DNA from: Rhodothermus marinus
GTDB taxonomy: Bacteria; Bacteroidota; Rhodothermia; Rhodothermales; Rhodothermaceae
DNA length: 64,000 nucleotides
Direction of reading: 5' to 3'
NCBI RefSeq assembly: GCF_009936275.1
Contig: NZ_AP019797.1
Coordinates: 1,107,501 to 1,171,500, forward strand
The translations under genes were made by a program, and so were the position numbers. The first letter of the stretch is position 1. Each line of letters begins with the position of its first letter. The notes beneath the pieces were generated by a model that was given only the letters and a program-made list of their open reading frames with translations, was not told the DNA's origin and did not search any database. Shown here piece after piece: positions 28,722 to 36,994 of this stretch.

Positions 28722-29960
28722 ATGGTGCCGCGTCTGCTGAGCTATGCGCATGCGCTGGAAGCGCGCGTTTCGGTCAACTGGATCATCAACCGCCGGGCGG
28801 ATCTGCTCTGGTTCATCGGCGGGGCTCTGGCCGGCTATGCGCTGTTCTTCATGCACGCCGGTCTGGGCTGGGATATGGTTACCATCTGGTTCCTGTGGGT
28901 GGTCTTTCTCGACAGCCCGCACTTTTTCGGGACAATCAGCCGTACCTACCTGGACAAACAGGAATTCCAACAGCGTAAGAAATTACTTACCTGGAGTCTG
29001 CTCTGGTTTGCGGCCGGGCCCTTCATGATCCTGCTTTCCTGGGGGCTGTACCGACTGGGAATCGAAAACTACCAGCTTCCCTGGAAGGCGTTTCTGGTGT
29101 TTTTCGGCCTGTGGGCCTACTGGCACGTGGTGCGGCAGCACTACGGCTTCATGCGGCTTTACCAGCGCAAAAACAATGACCTGAGCCTGATCGACTACCG
29201 GATCGACAGCGCGCTGCTCTACGGCGGGTTGCTGCTGCCGTTCGTGGCTTTCGTGGTGCGCCATCCGGAAGCCCGGCGGGGGCTCGGCCTGCCTGAGGCC
29301 TTTCCGGCTTACCCGCCGTTGCCGCACGGCAGCCGGCTGGAGGCCCTGTTTGACCTGAGCTACCTGCGGGCGCTTGCCTGGGAGCACTGGGTGGTGGCGA
29401 TTACGGCGGCCGCCGTCGGCACGCTGGCTATCGTGTTTGTGGCGCGCCAGCTGGTCAGGCTACGCCGGGGCGAGCCGATCAACCTGCCCAAGATTCTGTT
29501 CATGCTGGCCGTCGTGCCGCTGCACGTGTATGTGTGCTACGCGCCGGCCGTGCTGACGGCTCCGCTCCTGGCTTTCGGCGCGTTCGTGACGATCTTTCAC
29601 GACATCCAGTACCACGCGATCGTCTGGTTCCACCATCGCAACCGGTATCACCGGCCGGGCGTGGACCAGCGGCAATTCGGGCTGGCGCCGAAGATCTCGC
29701 GCAACCTGCTCACCTACTTTGGCTGTGCCATTTTCTTTGCGGCGATCTTCCGGCTGCTGGGCTGCACGTTCGATGTGCATCCGGGCTGTGCGCCGTTCGT
29801 GATCACCAGCGAGGTGCCACTTTTCGGCGAGCTGCACACCGACGCGCTCCTCAAGGGCTTTCTGATCGGCTTTCCGCTGCACCACTATTTTGTCGATCAA
29901 TTCATCTGGAAGCCCAGCCGGAGCAAGGAGCTGCGAAAAGACCTGAAACTCGAAGCCTGA
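28722..29960 (+). CDS. Polytopic membrane protein of unknown function, histidine-rich
   Basis: A 412-residue protein with about eight hydrophobic segments. The start at 28722 is set by an AAGGAGGA ribosome site seven bases upstream. Histidines cluster in conserved-looking motifs: DSPHFFGT, WHVVRQHYGF, FHDIQYHAIVWFHHRNRY and LHHYFVDQFIWK. This arrangement suggests a metal- or heme-binding membrane enzyme, as in membrane oxygenases, desaturases or Brp/Blh-like proteins, but none matches clearly. It lies between porV and a symporter, with terminators on both sides, so it is a single gene. Confidence 0.6.
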   Translation: MVPRLLSYAHALEARVSVNWIINRRADLLWFIGGALAGYALFFMHAGLGWDMVTIWFLWVVFLDSPHFFGTISRTYLDKQEFQQRKKLLTWSLLWFAAGPFMILLSWGLYRLGIENYQLPWKAFLVFFGLWAYWHVVRQHYGFMRLYQRKNNDLSLIDYRIDSALLYGGLLLPFVAFVVRHPEARRGLGLPEAFPAYPPLPHGSRLEALFDLSYLRALAWEHWVVAITAAAVGTLAIVFVARQLVRLRRGEPINLPKILFMLAVVPLHVYVCYAPAVLTAPLLAFGAFVTIFHDIQYHAIVWFHHRNRYHRPGVDQRQFGLAPKISRNLLTYFGCAIFFAAIFRLLGCTFDVHPGCAPFVITSEVPLFGELHTDALLKGFLIGFPLHHYFVDQFIWKPSRSKELRKDLKLEA

Positions 29961-29969
29961 GCCGGCGAC

Positions 29970-30002
29970 AAGCCCGGTCCCGCCAGGGGGCCGGGCTTTT
30001 TT
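29970..30002 (+). terminator. Terminator of the His-rich membrane protein gene
   Basis: An eight-bp AAGCCCGG/CCGGGCTT stem with an additional weak inner pair, followed by six T, ten bases after the stop codon. Confidence 0.85.
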
Positions 30003-30089
30003 GCAGAATCATGAGTGGAAGGGCTTGCAATCGTGCCGGTCGTTTTGGTTCTTTGGGCATCATCCGGGAAGTAACGGCACGATGACACA

Positions 30090-31403
30090 ATGCCCTGGTA
30101 TCGCAAACTGCACTGGCAGATTCTGATCGGGCTGCTGCTGGGTCTGCTTTTCGGCTTGCTGGCCGCAGCGCAGGGATGGAGCGGGTTTGTGACGCGCTGG
30201 GTGGCGCCGTTCGGGACGATTTTCATCAACCTGCTGAAGCTGATCGCCGTCCCGCTTGTGCTGGCCTCGCTGATCGTGGGCGTGACGTCACTTTCGGACC
30301 TGAAGCGCCTCTCCCGCATCGGGGGCAAGACGATCGCCATCTACATTGCCACGACGGCCGTGGCCATCACGATCGGTCTGGTGATCGTGAACGTGCTGCG
30401 GCCCGGCCACACCGTGCCGCCCGAGATGCGCACGCGCCTGCAGGAAGCGTACGAGGCCGACGTCGAGGCGCGGGCCGAGCTGGCCGAGCAGACGCGTCAG
30501 CGGGGACCGCTCCAGGTGCTCGTGGACATCGTGCCCGAGAACGTCTTCAGTGCGGCCTCGGACAACCGCAACATGTTGCAGGTGGTCTTCATCGCGCTGT
30601 TTGCCGGGATCGGGCTGCTGCTCATTCCCGCCGACAAAGCCCGGCCGGTGATCGCTTTTTTCGACGGGGTCAACGCGCTGGTCATCCAACTGGTCGAGCT
30701 CATCATGCGTATCGCCCCGATCGGGGTCTTCGCATTGCTGGCCGACACGATCACGTCTATCGCCCGCGACAACCTGCAACAGGTCTTCGAACTGCTGGCC
30801 GCGCTGGGCTACTACAGCCTGGCGGTGGTGCTGGGGCTGGTGATCCACACGCTGGGAACTTACCCGCTGCTGCTTAAGCTACTGGCCCGCGTGCCGCTGA
30901 AAACGTTCTTTTCCGGCATCGCGCCGGCGCAGCTTGTGGCTTTCTCTACTTCGTCAAGCGGGGCCACGCTGCCGGTAACGATGGAATGTGCCGAGAAGAA
31001 CCTGGGCGTATCAGAGGAGGTCTCGTCGTTCGTGCTGCCGCTGGGCGCCACGATCAACATGGACGGCACAGCGCTCTATCAGGCCGTGGCGGCCGTGTTC
31101 ATCGCGCAGACACTGGGACTCGGGCTGGATCTGGGCGCGCAGCTCACGATTCTGCTGACGGCTGTCCTGGCTTCGATCGGCACGGCAGCCGTTCCCAGTG
31201 CGGGCATCGTGATGCTGGTGATCATCCTGGAGTCGGTCGGCGTGCCCAGCGCGGGCATTGCGCTGATTCTGGGCGTGGACCGCATTCTGGACATGTGCCG
31301 GACCGTAACGAACGTCACGGGAGATCTGACGGTGGCCACGATCGTGGCGGCCACGGAAGGACAACTGGCGTTGCCCGTACCGGAAACGAAAAGCGCCTCC
31401 TGA
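30090..31403 (+). CDS. Dicarboxylate/amino acid:cation symporter (DAACS family)
   Basis: A 437-residue inner-membrane transporter of the GltP/DctA type, importing glutamate, aspartate or C4-dicarboxylates with sodium or protons. The hairpin-loop signature FSTSSSGATLPVTMECAEKNLGV and the following LPLGATINMDGTALYQAVAAVFIAQ are diagnostic, as is the C-terminal GVDRILDMCRTVTNVTGD. Periplasmic-loop residues 120-150 form an acidic insert. A terminator-like hairpin overlaps its stop codon. Confidence 0.92.
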   Translation: MPWYRKLHWQILIGLLLGLLFGLLAAAQGWSGFVTRWVAPFGTIFINLLKLIAVPLVLASLIVGVTSLSDLKRLSRIGGKTIAIYIATTAVAITIGLVIVNVLRPGHTVPPEMRTRLQEAYEADVEARAELAEQTRQRGPLQVLVDIVPENVFSAASDNRNMLQVVFIALFAGIGLLLIPADKARPVIAFFDGVNALVIQLVELIMRIAPIGVFALLADTITSIARDNLQQVFELLAALGYYSLAVVLGLVIHTLGTYPLLLKLLARVPLKTFFSGIAPAQLVAFSTSSSGATLPVTMECAEKNLGVSEEVSSFVLPLGATINMDGTALYQAVAAVFIAQTLGLGLDLGAQLTILLTAVLASIGTAAVPSAGIVMLVIILESVGVPSAGIALILGVDRILDMCRTVTNVTGDLTVATIVAATEGQLALPVPETKSAS

Positions 31404-31422
31404 CGAGCAGGTGGCGCTTTCC
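31390..31422 (+). terminator. Weak terminator of the symporter gene
   Basis: An eight-bp stem AAAGCGCC/GGCGCTTT with a further CCTG/CAGG inside, spanning the stop codon. Only three T follow, so it is not strong. Confidence 0.55.
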
Positions 31423-31457
31423 GGGTATCGCGTGCCGTGCGTGAATGAGGCGGAAGC

Positions 31458-31655
31458 TCAGTTTCGGGTCGTGTACTGCCGAAAGCGAACCCAGATGCGG
31501 CAGGCCATCTCGCTTTCGCCAAAGGGGCAGTTGAAGTGGCGGTAGGCGATCCAGCCCATGCGGTCAGAAACGACGCGCAGCCGCTGTGAGAGCTCGTCCA
31601 GCTGACGTGACAACTGTCGAAAAGCCTGGGCCATGCGTTCGTTGGGGCGTTCCAT
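31458..31655 (-). CDS. Small conserved-looking hypothetical protein
   Basis: A 65-residue protein starting with a good ribosome site (AGGAG ten bases before the ATG). An amphipathic helix (MAQAFRQLSRQLDELSQRLRVVSD) is followed by a segment with two cysteines (FNCPFGESEMACRIW). No membrane span or signal peptide. Function unknown. The gene call rests on start context and composition. Confidence 0.55.
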   Translation of the reverse strand: MERPNERMAQAFRQLSRQLDELSQRLRVVSDRMGWIAYRHFNCPFGESEMACRIWVRFRQYTTRN

Positions 31656-31725
31656 GGGCGCGTCTCCTGAAAGCTCCTCGGTGTGTCTACTCCTAATGTG
31701 CAGACGCGCCCGCGGAAAAACATGC

Positions 31726-31750
31726 GCTTCTGGCGCATGTCGTCGCCCGA
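31726..31750 (-). terminator. Terminator of the DUF1080 gene
   Basis: An eight-bp stem ACATGCGC/GCGCATGT with a five-base loop and five T on the minus strand, 13 bases after the stop codon. Confidence 0.8.
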
Positions 31751-31763
31751 TCTCGGCGCATTT

Positions 31764-32402
31764 TCAGGGGCGCCGGAGGGGACGCACGCTGATTTCTCTG
31801 AAATAGACCACGTCGTCCGGCCCGTGATTCTGCAGGCCGATGTAGCCCTCCAGAGGACGCGGCCCCCGATCCGGCTCGTACCAGGCTTTCTTGGGCGGGA
31901 CCGGATCGCCTTCGGTGTAGTCGGTTACCAGCACGCCGTTGACATGCACGATCGTGCGCGGGCCGTCCAGCGTGATTTCCATCACGTTCCATTCGCCGGG
32001 GTGGGAGGGACGGGCCCGGGCTTTCGTCAGCGAGTAGAGCACGCCCGTGCAGTGGTAGTCGTCGCCGTGGTCGTCGATCTGGACCTCGTAGCCGCGGTTG
32101 ACGGGCATCCAGGGCTCGGTAGGCGGCTCCGGAATACGGATGAATACACCGGAGTTCTTGCCGCCCGGGTTCCTATAAACGACGCGGATGACAACGTTGC
32201 CGAACTTCCGACGCGTGTACCAGAGCAGGCCCATACCGCCTTCGGTCTTGAGCAGACCATCTTCGACGACGAAGCGCCCTTCGCCCACGTGCTCCCAGCC
32301 GTCGAGGTCTCGGCCGTTGAAGAGCGGCGTCCAGAGCGTGTCCTGTGCAAGGAGACCCGGCGTCGGTAGCAGCGCCAGTAGTAAGCCGATCAGCAGACGC
32401 AT
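31764..32402 (-). CDS. DUF1080 (3-keto-disaccharide hydrolase-like) exported protein
   Basis: A 212-residue protein with a signal peptide (MRLLIGLLLALLPTPGLLAQ). The mature part is a single DUF1080 jelly-roll: LFNGRDLDGWEHVG, VVEDGLLKTEGG, NSGVFIRIPEP, YEVQIDDHG, HPGEWNVMEI and GYIGLQNHG are in the usual order. Members of this family hydrolyse 3-keto-glycosides or bind sugars, but many are uncharacterised. It lies in a monocistronic unit with its own terminator. Confidence 0.87.
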   Translation of the reverse strand: MRLLIGLLLALLPTPGLLAQDTLWTPLFNGRDLDGWEHVGEGRFVVEDGLLKTEGGMGLLWYTRRKFGNVVIRVVYRNPGGKNSGVFIRIPEPPTEPWMPVNRGYEVQIDDHGDDYHCTGVLYSLTKARARPSHPGEWNVMEITLDGPRTIVHVNGVLVTDYTEGDPVPPKKAWYEPDRGPRPLEGYIGLQNHGPDDVVYFREISVRPLRRP

Positions 32403-32435
32403 GGCATGACAGAACTGGTTTCGGGCTTAACCTAC

Positions 32436-32462
32436 AAAAAAAGCCGGCTGCGGGGAGCCGGC
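32436..32462 (-). terminator. Terminator of tRNA-Arg
   Basis: A seven-bp stem GCCGGCT/AGCCGGC and, on the minus strand, seven T. It lies just after tRNA-Arg and before the DUF1080 start, separating the two units. Confidence 0.87.
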
Positions 32463-32468
32463 CTGTAG

Positions 32469-32541
32469 TGCGCCCGGCAGGATTCGAACCTGCGACACCC
32501 AGCTCCGGAGGCTGGTGCTCTGTCCCCTGAGCTACGGGCGC
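32469..32541 (-). tRNA. tRNA-Arg (CCG)
   Basis: A complete cloverleaf on the minus strand. The acceptor GCGCCCG pairs with CGGGCGC, the D arm is GCTC...GAGC, the anticodon stem CCAGC/GCTGG holds the loop CTCCGGA with anticodon CCG, and the T arm contains TTCGAAT. CCA is not encoded, unlike the tRNA-Gly in this window. A TATATT box lies about 20 bases upstream (32557-32562). Confidence 0.96.
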
Positions 32542-32725
32542 CTGCACTTTGCAGAGAATATAGGCGTGCGCTTCGGTCTTCGTCCATGCATTCATCGTGA
32601 AGAGCACGCCCTGTGCAGAGGTGCCGTCGATACGCCCTGAGTCGGGGCCGCGTTCCCGAAGGCCGTGGCTTTTATGGCTGCATCGCCTGCCGTATCTTCG
32701 TGCCTGGAAGCGAATCAGATGGCCT

Positions 32726-33652
32726 ATGGAGGAACAGAACGTCTGGCTGAACGGACCGCTGGAGCGGGCGCAGTGGCCGCCGCTACTGACGGCCATACTG
32801 GGCCTGCTGCTGGCGTTTGTGCTGTTTCAACTGGTGATCAGTCCGCTGGTGCTCGTGCTGGGCGTCCTGAGCCGGGGACAGGATCCATCGGTGCTCATGG
32901 ACCTGCCGCGCCTGGTGCAGGGCTGGCCCGGGTTGCTGCTGCTGGCCAACACGGCCGGTCAGGTGCTGGGGCTGGCCCTGCCGGCCTGGCTGTTGACGTT
33001 GCTGCACACTCGCCAGGCGCCGCGCTTTCTACGGCTGCAGCCGGTCCGAGGAAGCGATCTGGGCTGGGCCCTGCTGGGGCTGGCCTTTCTGATGCCGGTG
33101 GTGCAGTGGCTGGGACACGTCAACGAGGCGCTGCCGCTGCCCGAGTCGTGGCGGGCCTTCGACGCAATGCAGATGGAGCTGATCGAGGCAGCTCTGCAGG
33201 GTGGTCTCGACGTGGGGGCCAACCTGCTGATGCTGGCCGTGGTGCCTGCTTTCTGCGAGGAGCTGCTGTTCCGGGGCTACGTGCAGCGGCAGGCCGAACG
33301 GGCCCTGGGTGCCGTCGGCGGGATTCTTTTTTCCGGGATCGTCTTCGGCCTCTACCATCTGCGGCTGACGCAGGTGCTTCCGCTGTGCGTGCTGGGCGTG
33401 TACCTGGCCTACCTGGTCTGGCGAACCGGCAGCCTCTGGAGTGCCGTGGCCGTTCACCTGGCCAACAATGCGTTTTCAGTGCTACTGGCCGCTTACGCCG
33501 AGCATCATCCGCGCCTGAGCTGGCAGGACCTGGAGCAGCTCGAGGTGCCCTGGTATCTGGTGGTGCTGGGGTTGATCGGCTTTGGCTGGGTACTTTTTCG
33601 GCTGGAGCGGCGTACCCGTTTGACAAAGAACCTGACGGAGCCATTACCATGA
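32726..33652 (+). CDS. CPBP family intramembrane metalloprotease
   Basis: A 308-residue membrane protein of the CPBP (Abi/Rce1-like) family. The glutamate pair and arginine in CEELLFRGYVQRQ and the histidines in IVFGLYHLRLTQ and AVAVHLANNAF form the presumed metal site in the membrane. About eight membrane segments are visible. The ATG at 32726 follows a short gap after tRNA-Arg. Its stop overlaps the next start as ATGA, so it leads an operon with the DUF2007 gene and cdsA. Confidence 0.9.
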   Translation: MEEQNVWLNGPLERAQWPPLLTAILGLLLAFVLFQLVISPLVLVLGVLSRGQDPSVLMDLPRLVQGWPGLLLLANTAGQVLGLALPAWLLTLLHTRQAPRFLRLQPVRGSDLGWALLGLAFLMPVVQWLGHVNEALPLPESWRAFDAMQMELIEAALQGGLDVGANLLMLAVVPAFCEELLFRGYVQRQAERALGAVGGILFSGIVFGLYHLRLTQVLPLCVLGVYLAYLVWRTGSLWSAVAVHLANNAFSVLLAAYAEHHPRLSWQDLEQLEVPWYLVVLGLIGFGWVLFRLERRTRLTKNLTEPLP

Positions 33653-34023
33653 GCGACACTTCCCGCCACGAAGACTGGGTCGAGGTCTTTCGAAGCAGCA
33701 CCGACTACGAGGCCGATATGGTGCGCGATCGGCTGGACGATGCCGGCATTCCGGCCATCGTTTTTACGCAGCGTGATCACGTCTTCAACCTGAACGTGGG
33801 CAACTTGGCGCTGGTCAGCGTGCGCGTGCCGGCTAGCTATGCCGAGGCCGCCCGCCGCATTCTGGCAGAGACGGTAGACGACGAAACGCTGCGCCAGGCG
33901 GCCGAAGCAGCTGATCCCGGAGCGCCGCCCGCACACGATCCGGAGACAGAGGCGCGGCTCGACTCGGGCGCCGATCATCTGGGACTGGACCTGCCCGACG
34001 ATGAAGAACCGCCGACGGGTTGA
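33649..34023 (+). CDS. DUF2007-like small soluble protein
   Basis: A 124-residue protein. Residues 8-75 (WVEVFRSSTDYEADMVRDRLDDAGIPAIV ... LVSVRVPASYAEAARRIL) match the DUF2007 putative signal-transducing fold. The C-terminal 40 residues are acidic and proline-rich, likely disordered. It is translationally coupled at both ends: ATGA overlap with the CPBP gene and a 23-base overlap with cdsA. The role is unknown. Confidence 0.78.
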   Translation: MSDTSRHEDWVEVFRSSTDYEADMVRDRLDDAGIPAIVFTQRDHVFNLNVGNLALVSVRVPASYAEAARRILAETVDDETLRQAAEAADPGAPPAHDPETEARLDSGADHLGLDLPDDEEPPTG

Positions 34024-34858
34024 GCGCACGCGCAGCGCGGCGTCCAATCTGCTGCTCCGGGTGCTGACGGCCCTGGTCGGCATTCCCTTGCTGGTGGGGG
34101 CGCTGTGGCTGGGCGGATGGGTGTTCACCGGCGTGGTGGTGGCGATGGCCGTGGCCGGCATGATCGAAAGCTACCGGCTCCTGGGACTGGCAGGGCTGCC
34201 AGCCTACCGGGCCGGCGGTCTGGTGCTGGGATTGCTGCTCGTGCTGGTACCGGTCTGGCCGCCGGCTTTCCCACTGGCTGTCGTCTGGGGGGTGGGCCTG
34301 CTCGTACGGGCGCCGTTTCGGCGCGTGCCGCTTTCGGAAGCTCCGGTGCGGCTGGCCGCCACCTTCTTCGGGGCGCTGTATCCGGCCGCGTTGCTGGGCA
34401 GTCTGCTGGCGCTGCGGCTGCATCCGGGTCCGGAAGACCGGCAGGCCTTCTGGCTCACGCTGGGGCTGCTCGTGATGATCTGGGCGGCCGATACGCTGGC
34501 CTACGCCGTGGGGCGAATCATGGGAAAACGGCCGCTGGCTCCGCGCGTCTCGCCGGGAAAAACGTGGGAGGGCTTCGCCGGCGGATTGGGAGGAGCGCTG
34601 CTGGCGGCCGTCGTGCTACGCCTGAGCGTGCTCGACTTTCTGGCCTGGCCGCATGTGCTCGTGCTGGGACTGCTCTGCGGGACGATCGGGCCGCCGGGCG
34701 ATCTGGCCGAAAGCCTGCTCAAACGCGCCGCCGGTGTCAAGGACTCGGGCAACCTGCTGCCCGGACACGGCGGCGTGCTCGACCGCTTCGACGCGCTCGT
34801 CGTGGTGGCTCCGCTGGCCTACTGCTACCTGCGCTGGGTGGCCGGTCTCTATGGCTGA
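34001..34858 (+). CDS. cdsA: Phosphatidate cytidylyltransferase
   Basis: A 285-residue membrane enzyme making CDP-diacylglycerol for phospholipid synthesis. The C-terminal CDS signature is complete: SLLKRAAGVKDSG followed by NLLPGHGGVLDRFDAL. About seven membrane segments are present. The start at 34001 overlaps the DUF2007 gene by 23 bases; the basic N-terminus (MKNRRRVERTR) fits an inside-positive start. Confidence 0.94.
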   Translation: MKNRRRVERTRSAASNLLLRVLTALVGIPLLVGALWLGGWVFTGVVVAMAVAGMIESYRLLGLAGLPAYRAGGLVLGLLLVLVPVWPPAFPLAVVWGVGLLVRAPFRRVPLSEAPVRLAATFFGALYPAALLGSLLALRLHPGPEDRQAFWLTLGLLVMIWAADTLAYAVGRIMGKRPLAPRVSPGKTWEGFAGGLGGALLAAVVLRLSVLDFLAWPHVLVLGLLCGTIGPPGDLAESLLKRAAGVKDSGNLLPGHGGVLDRFDALVVVAPLAYCYLRWVAGLYG

Positions 34859-34921
34859 GCGTGGAACGGCCGGTCCCGCGCCCTGTATAAACTTCCGAAC
34901 CGGAAATCAGGAAGGCAGGGC

Positions 34922-35128
34922 ATGGGTATCTTCCTTCCCGGACGCAAGGTAACGCCCCGGCGCTTTTCCTACGAGCCGCGCTACTACAATCCGGAGCGTG
35001 AAGAACGCCTGCGCCGGCGCCTGCGCATCGAGCGGCGGGCCCTCTCCAAGCGACGCAATCCGTTCAGCCTGATTTATTTCATCATCCTGCTGTTGATGGC
35101 CCTGTACGTCTACAACGCACTGGGCTGA
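34922..35128 (+). CDS. Small basic single-pass membrane protein
   Basis: A 68-residue protein with a very basic N-terminal half (YNPEREERLRRRLRIERRALSKRR) and one C-terminal membrane helix (PFSLIYFIILLLMALYVYNAL). The ATG is preceded by a purine-rich site (AGGAAGGCAGGG). It lies between cdsA and mutL in the same direction. It may be a tail-anchored inner-membrane protein; the function is unknown. Confidence 0.72.
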   Translation: MGIFLPGRKVTPRRFSYEPRYYNPEREERLRRRLRIERRALSKRRNPFSLIYFIILLLMALYVYNALG

Positions 35129-35159
35129 AAACCTGCCAGGGAGTACGAAGCGCAAGCCT

Positions 35160-36980
35160 ATGACGCCGGAAGCCACCGACAGCCTGATCCGGATCATGCC
35201 GGAATCCCTGGCGAACAAGATTGCCGCCGGGGAGGTGGTCCAACGTCCGGCTTCGGTTGTCAAAGAACTCGTCGAAAACGCACTGGACGCCGGCGCTCGC
35301 AACATTACGGTTATCCTGAAAGATGCGGGCAAAACGCTCGTGCAGGTGGTCGATGACGGCTGCGGCATGAGTCCGGCCGACGCCCGCCTGTGCTTTCAGC
35401 GACACGCCACCAGCAAGATTCGCACGATCGAAGACCTGGAGCGCATTCGCACGCTGGGCTTTCGGGGCGAGGCGCTCGCTTCGATTGCCGCTGTGGCCCG
35501 CGTCGAACTGAAGACGAAGCGCGCGCAGGATGCGGCCGGTTACCGGGTTCAGATCGAAGGGGGCCAATTGATTGCGGCCGAGCCCTGCGCCACGGCCAAC
35601 GGCACCTCGGTGGCCGTGCGCAACCTGTTCTACAACGTGCCGGCCCGTCGCAATTTTCTCAAGACGCCGGCCACCGAGTTCAAACACATCGTCGAGACCT
35701 TCCAGGTGCTGGCGCTCTCGCACCCGGAAGTGGGCTTCACGCTCATCCACGACGACGTGGAGATCTATCGCCTGGTGCCCGAGAGCGATCCGTCGCCGGC
35801 CGAACGGCTACGCCGGCGTATCGGGACGCTTTTCGGACCGGAGTATGCGCTGCAGACGATTCCGGTCGAGGAGACGACCAGCTACCTGTCGGTACGAGGT
35901 TTTCTGGGGCGGCCCGAGCTGCACCGGAAAAGCCGGGGCGAGCAGTTCTTTTTCGTCAACCGTCGCTACGTGCGCCATCGCTACCTGGAACACGCCGTCA
36001 CGAGCAGCTACGAGCACCTGATTCCGGAAGGGGCGCATCCGTTTTTCGTGCTGTTTCTGGAGCTGGACCCGAAGCACGTGGACGTGAACGTGCACCCCAC
36101 CAAGGCGGAGGTCAAGTTCGACGACGAGCGGGGTATCTACGGAGTGCTTCGGGCTATTGTGCGCCGGGCGCTGGGCATGGCCGATCTGGTGCCACAACTG
36201 GAGTCGGCCGCCGCCGTGACGGTGCCAGCGGGTGCCGGGCAGCCTGCTGCTGCACCGCGTACCGAGGTCTCCGGGGCAACACCGCTGCGTATGCCGCCCG
36301 GCGAGGTGAGCCGTCGGCTCTACGCCGTGGAGCCAGAGGAGGTCGAGCCAGCTCCCCGGCAGACCGTACTGCCTTCGAGCGTGCGGCCGGAGAGCGACGA
36401 GGAAGCGCCTGAGCACGATACGCTGATCTGGCAGGTGCACGACCGCTACATCCTGACGCAGATTCGATCGGGCCTGCTTCTGATCGACCAGAACGCCGCG
36501 CACGAGCGCATCCTCTACGAGCGGGCGCTGCGTAACCTGGAAAGCGGCTTCGGGCTGTCGCAGCAGTTGCTCTTTCCGCAGACGCTGGAATTCTCGCCGG
36601 CCGACTTCGCGCTGATCGAGGAGCTGTTGCCCGATCTGCGGGCACTGGGCTTCGACCTGGAGCTATTCAGCGGGCGTACCGTGGTGGTGCGCGGGGTGCC
36701 CGACGACATCCGCCCCGGCGACGAACGTACCATGCTCGAAGACCTGCTGGCCCAGTACAAGGCCAACCTGCCGCTGCGGCTTCCCAGCCGGGAGAACCTG
36801 GCCCGGAGTGTAGCCCGACGCAATGCGATTCGTCCCGGCACGCGCCTGACCGAAAAACAGATGCGCACGCTCATCGACCAGCTCTTTCTCTGCGAGACGC
36901 CGTACGTGTCGCCTACAGGGCGGCCGACCATGATCCGCCTTACGCTCGAGGAACTGGAGCGGCGCTTCGGACGCGCCTGA
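35160..36980 (+). CDS. mutL: DNA mismatch repair protein MutL
   Basis: A 606-residue MutL. The N-terminal GHKL ATPase is intact: LVENALDAGARNI, VDDGCGMSP and TLGFRGEALASIAAV. After a low-complexity linker (about residues 340-420) comes the C-terminal dimerisation domain. Its endonuclease-type motif reads DQNAAHERILYE from D443, with Asn where most nicking MutL have His. The later metal motifs look lost: the usual CPHGRP reads SPTGRP at about 584, and no ACxxAIR cysteine is seen. Nicking activity is therefore doubtful. It begins a run with tilS and hpt. Confidence 0.93.
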   Translation: MTPEATDSLIRIMPESLANKIAAGEVVQRPASVVKELVENALDAGARNITVILKDAGKTLVQVVDDGCGMSPADARLCFQRHATSKIRTIEDLERIRTLGFRGEALASIAAVARVELKTKRAQDAAGYRVQIEGGQLIAAEPCATANGTSVAVRNLFYNVPARRNFLKTPATEFKHIVETFQVLALSHPEVGFTLIHDDVEIYRLVPESDPSPAERLRRRIGTLFGPEYALQTIPVEETTSYLSVRGFLGRPELHRKSRGEQFFFVNRRYVRHRYLEHAVTSSYEHLIPEGAHPFFVLFLELDPKHVDVNVHPTKAEVKFDDERGIYGVLRAIVRRALGMADLVPQLESAAAVTVPAGAGQPAAAPRTEVSGATPLRMPPGEVSRRLYAVEPEEVEPAPRQTVLPSSVRPESDEEAPEHDTLIWQVHDRYILTQIRSGLLLIDQNAAHERILYERALRNLESGFGLSQQLLFPQTLEFSPADFALIEELLPDLRALGFDLELFSGRTVVVRGVPDDIRPGDERTMLEDLLAQYKANLPLRLPSRENLARSVARRNAIRPGTRLTEKQMRTLIDQLFLCETPYVSPTGRPTMIRLTLEELERRFGRA

Positions 36981-36994
36981 ACCGATCGGCAGGT

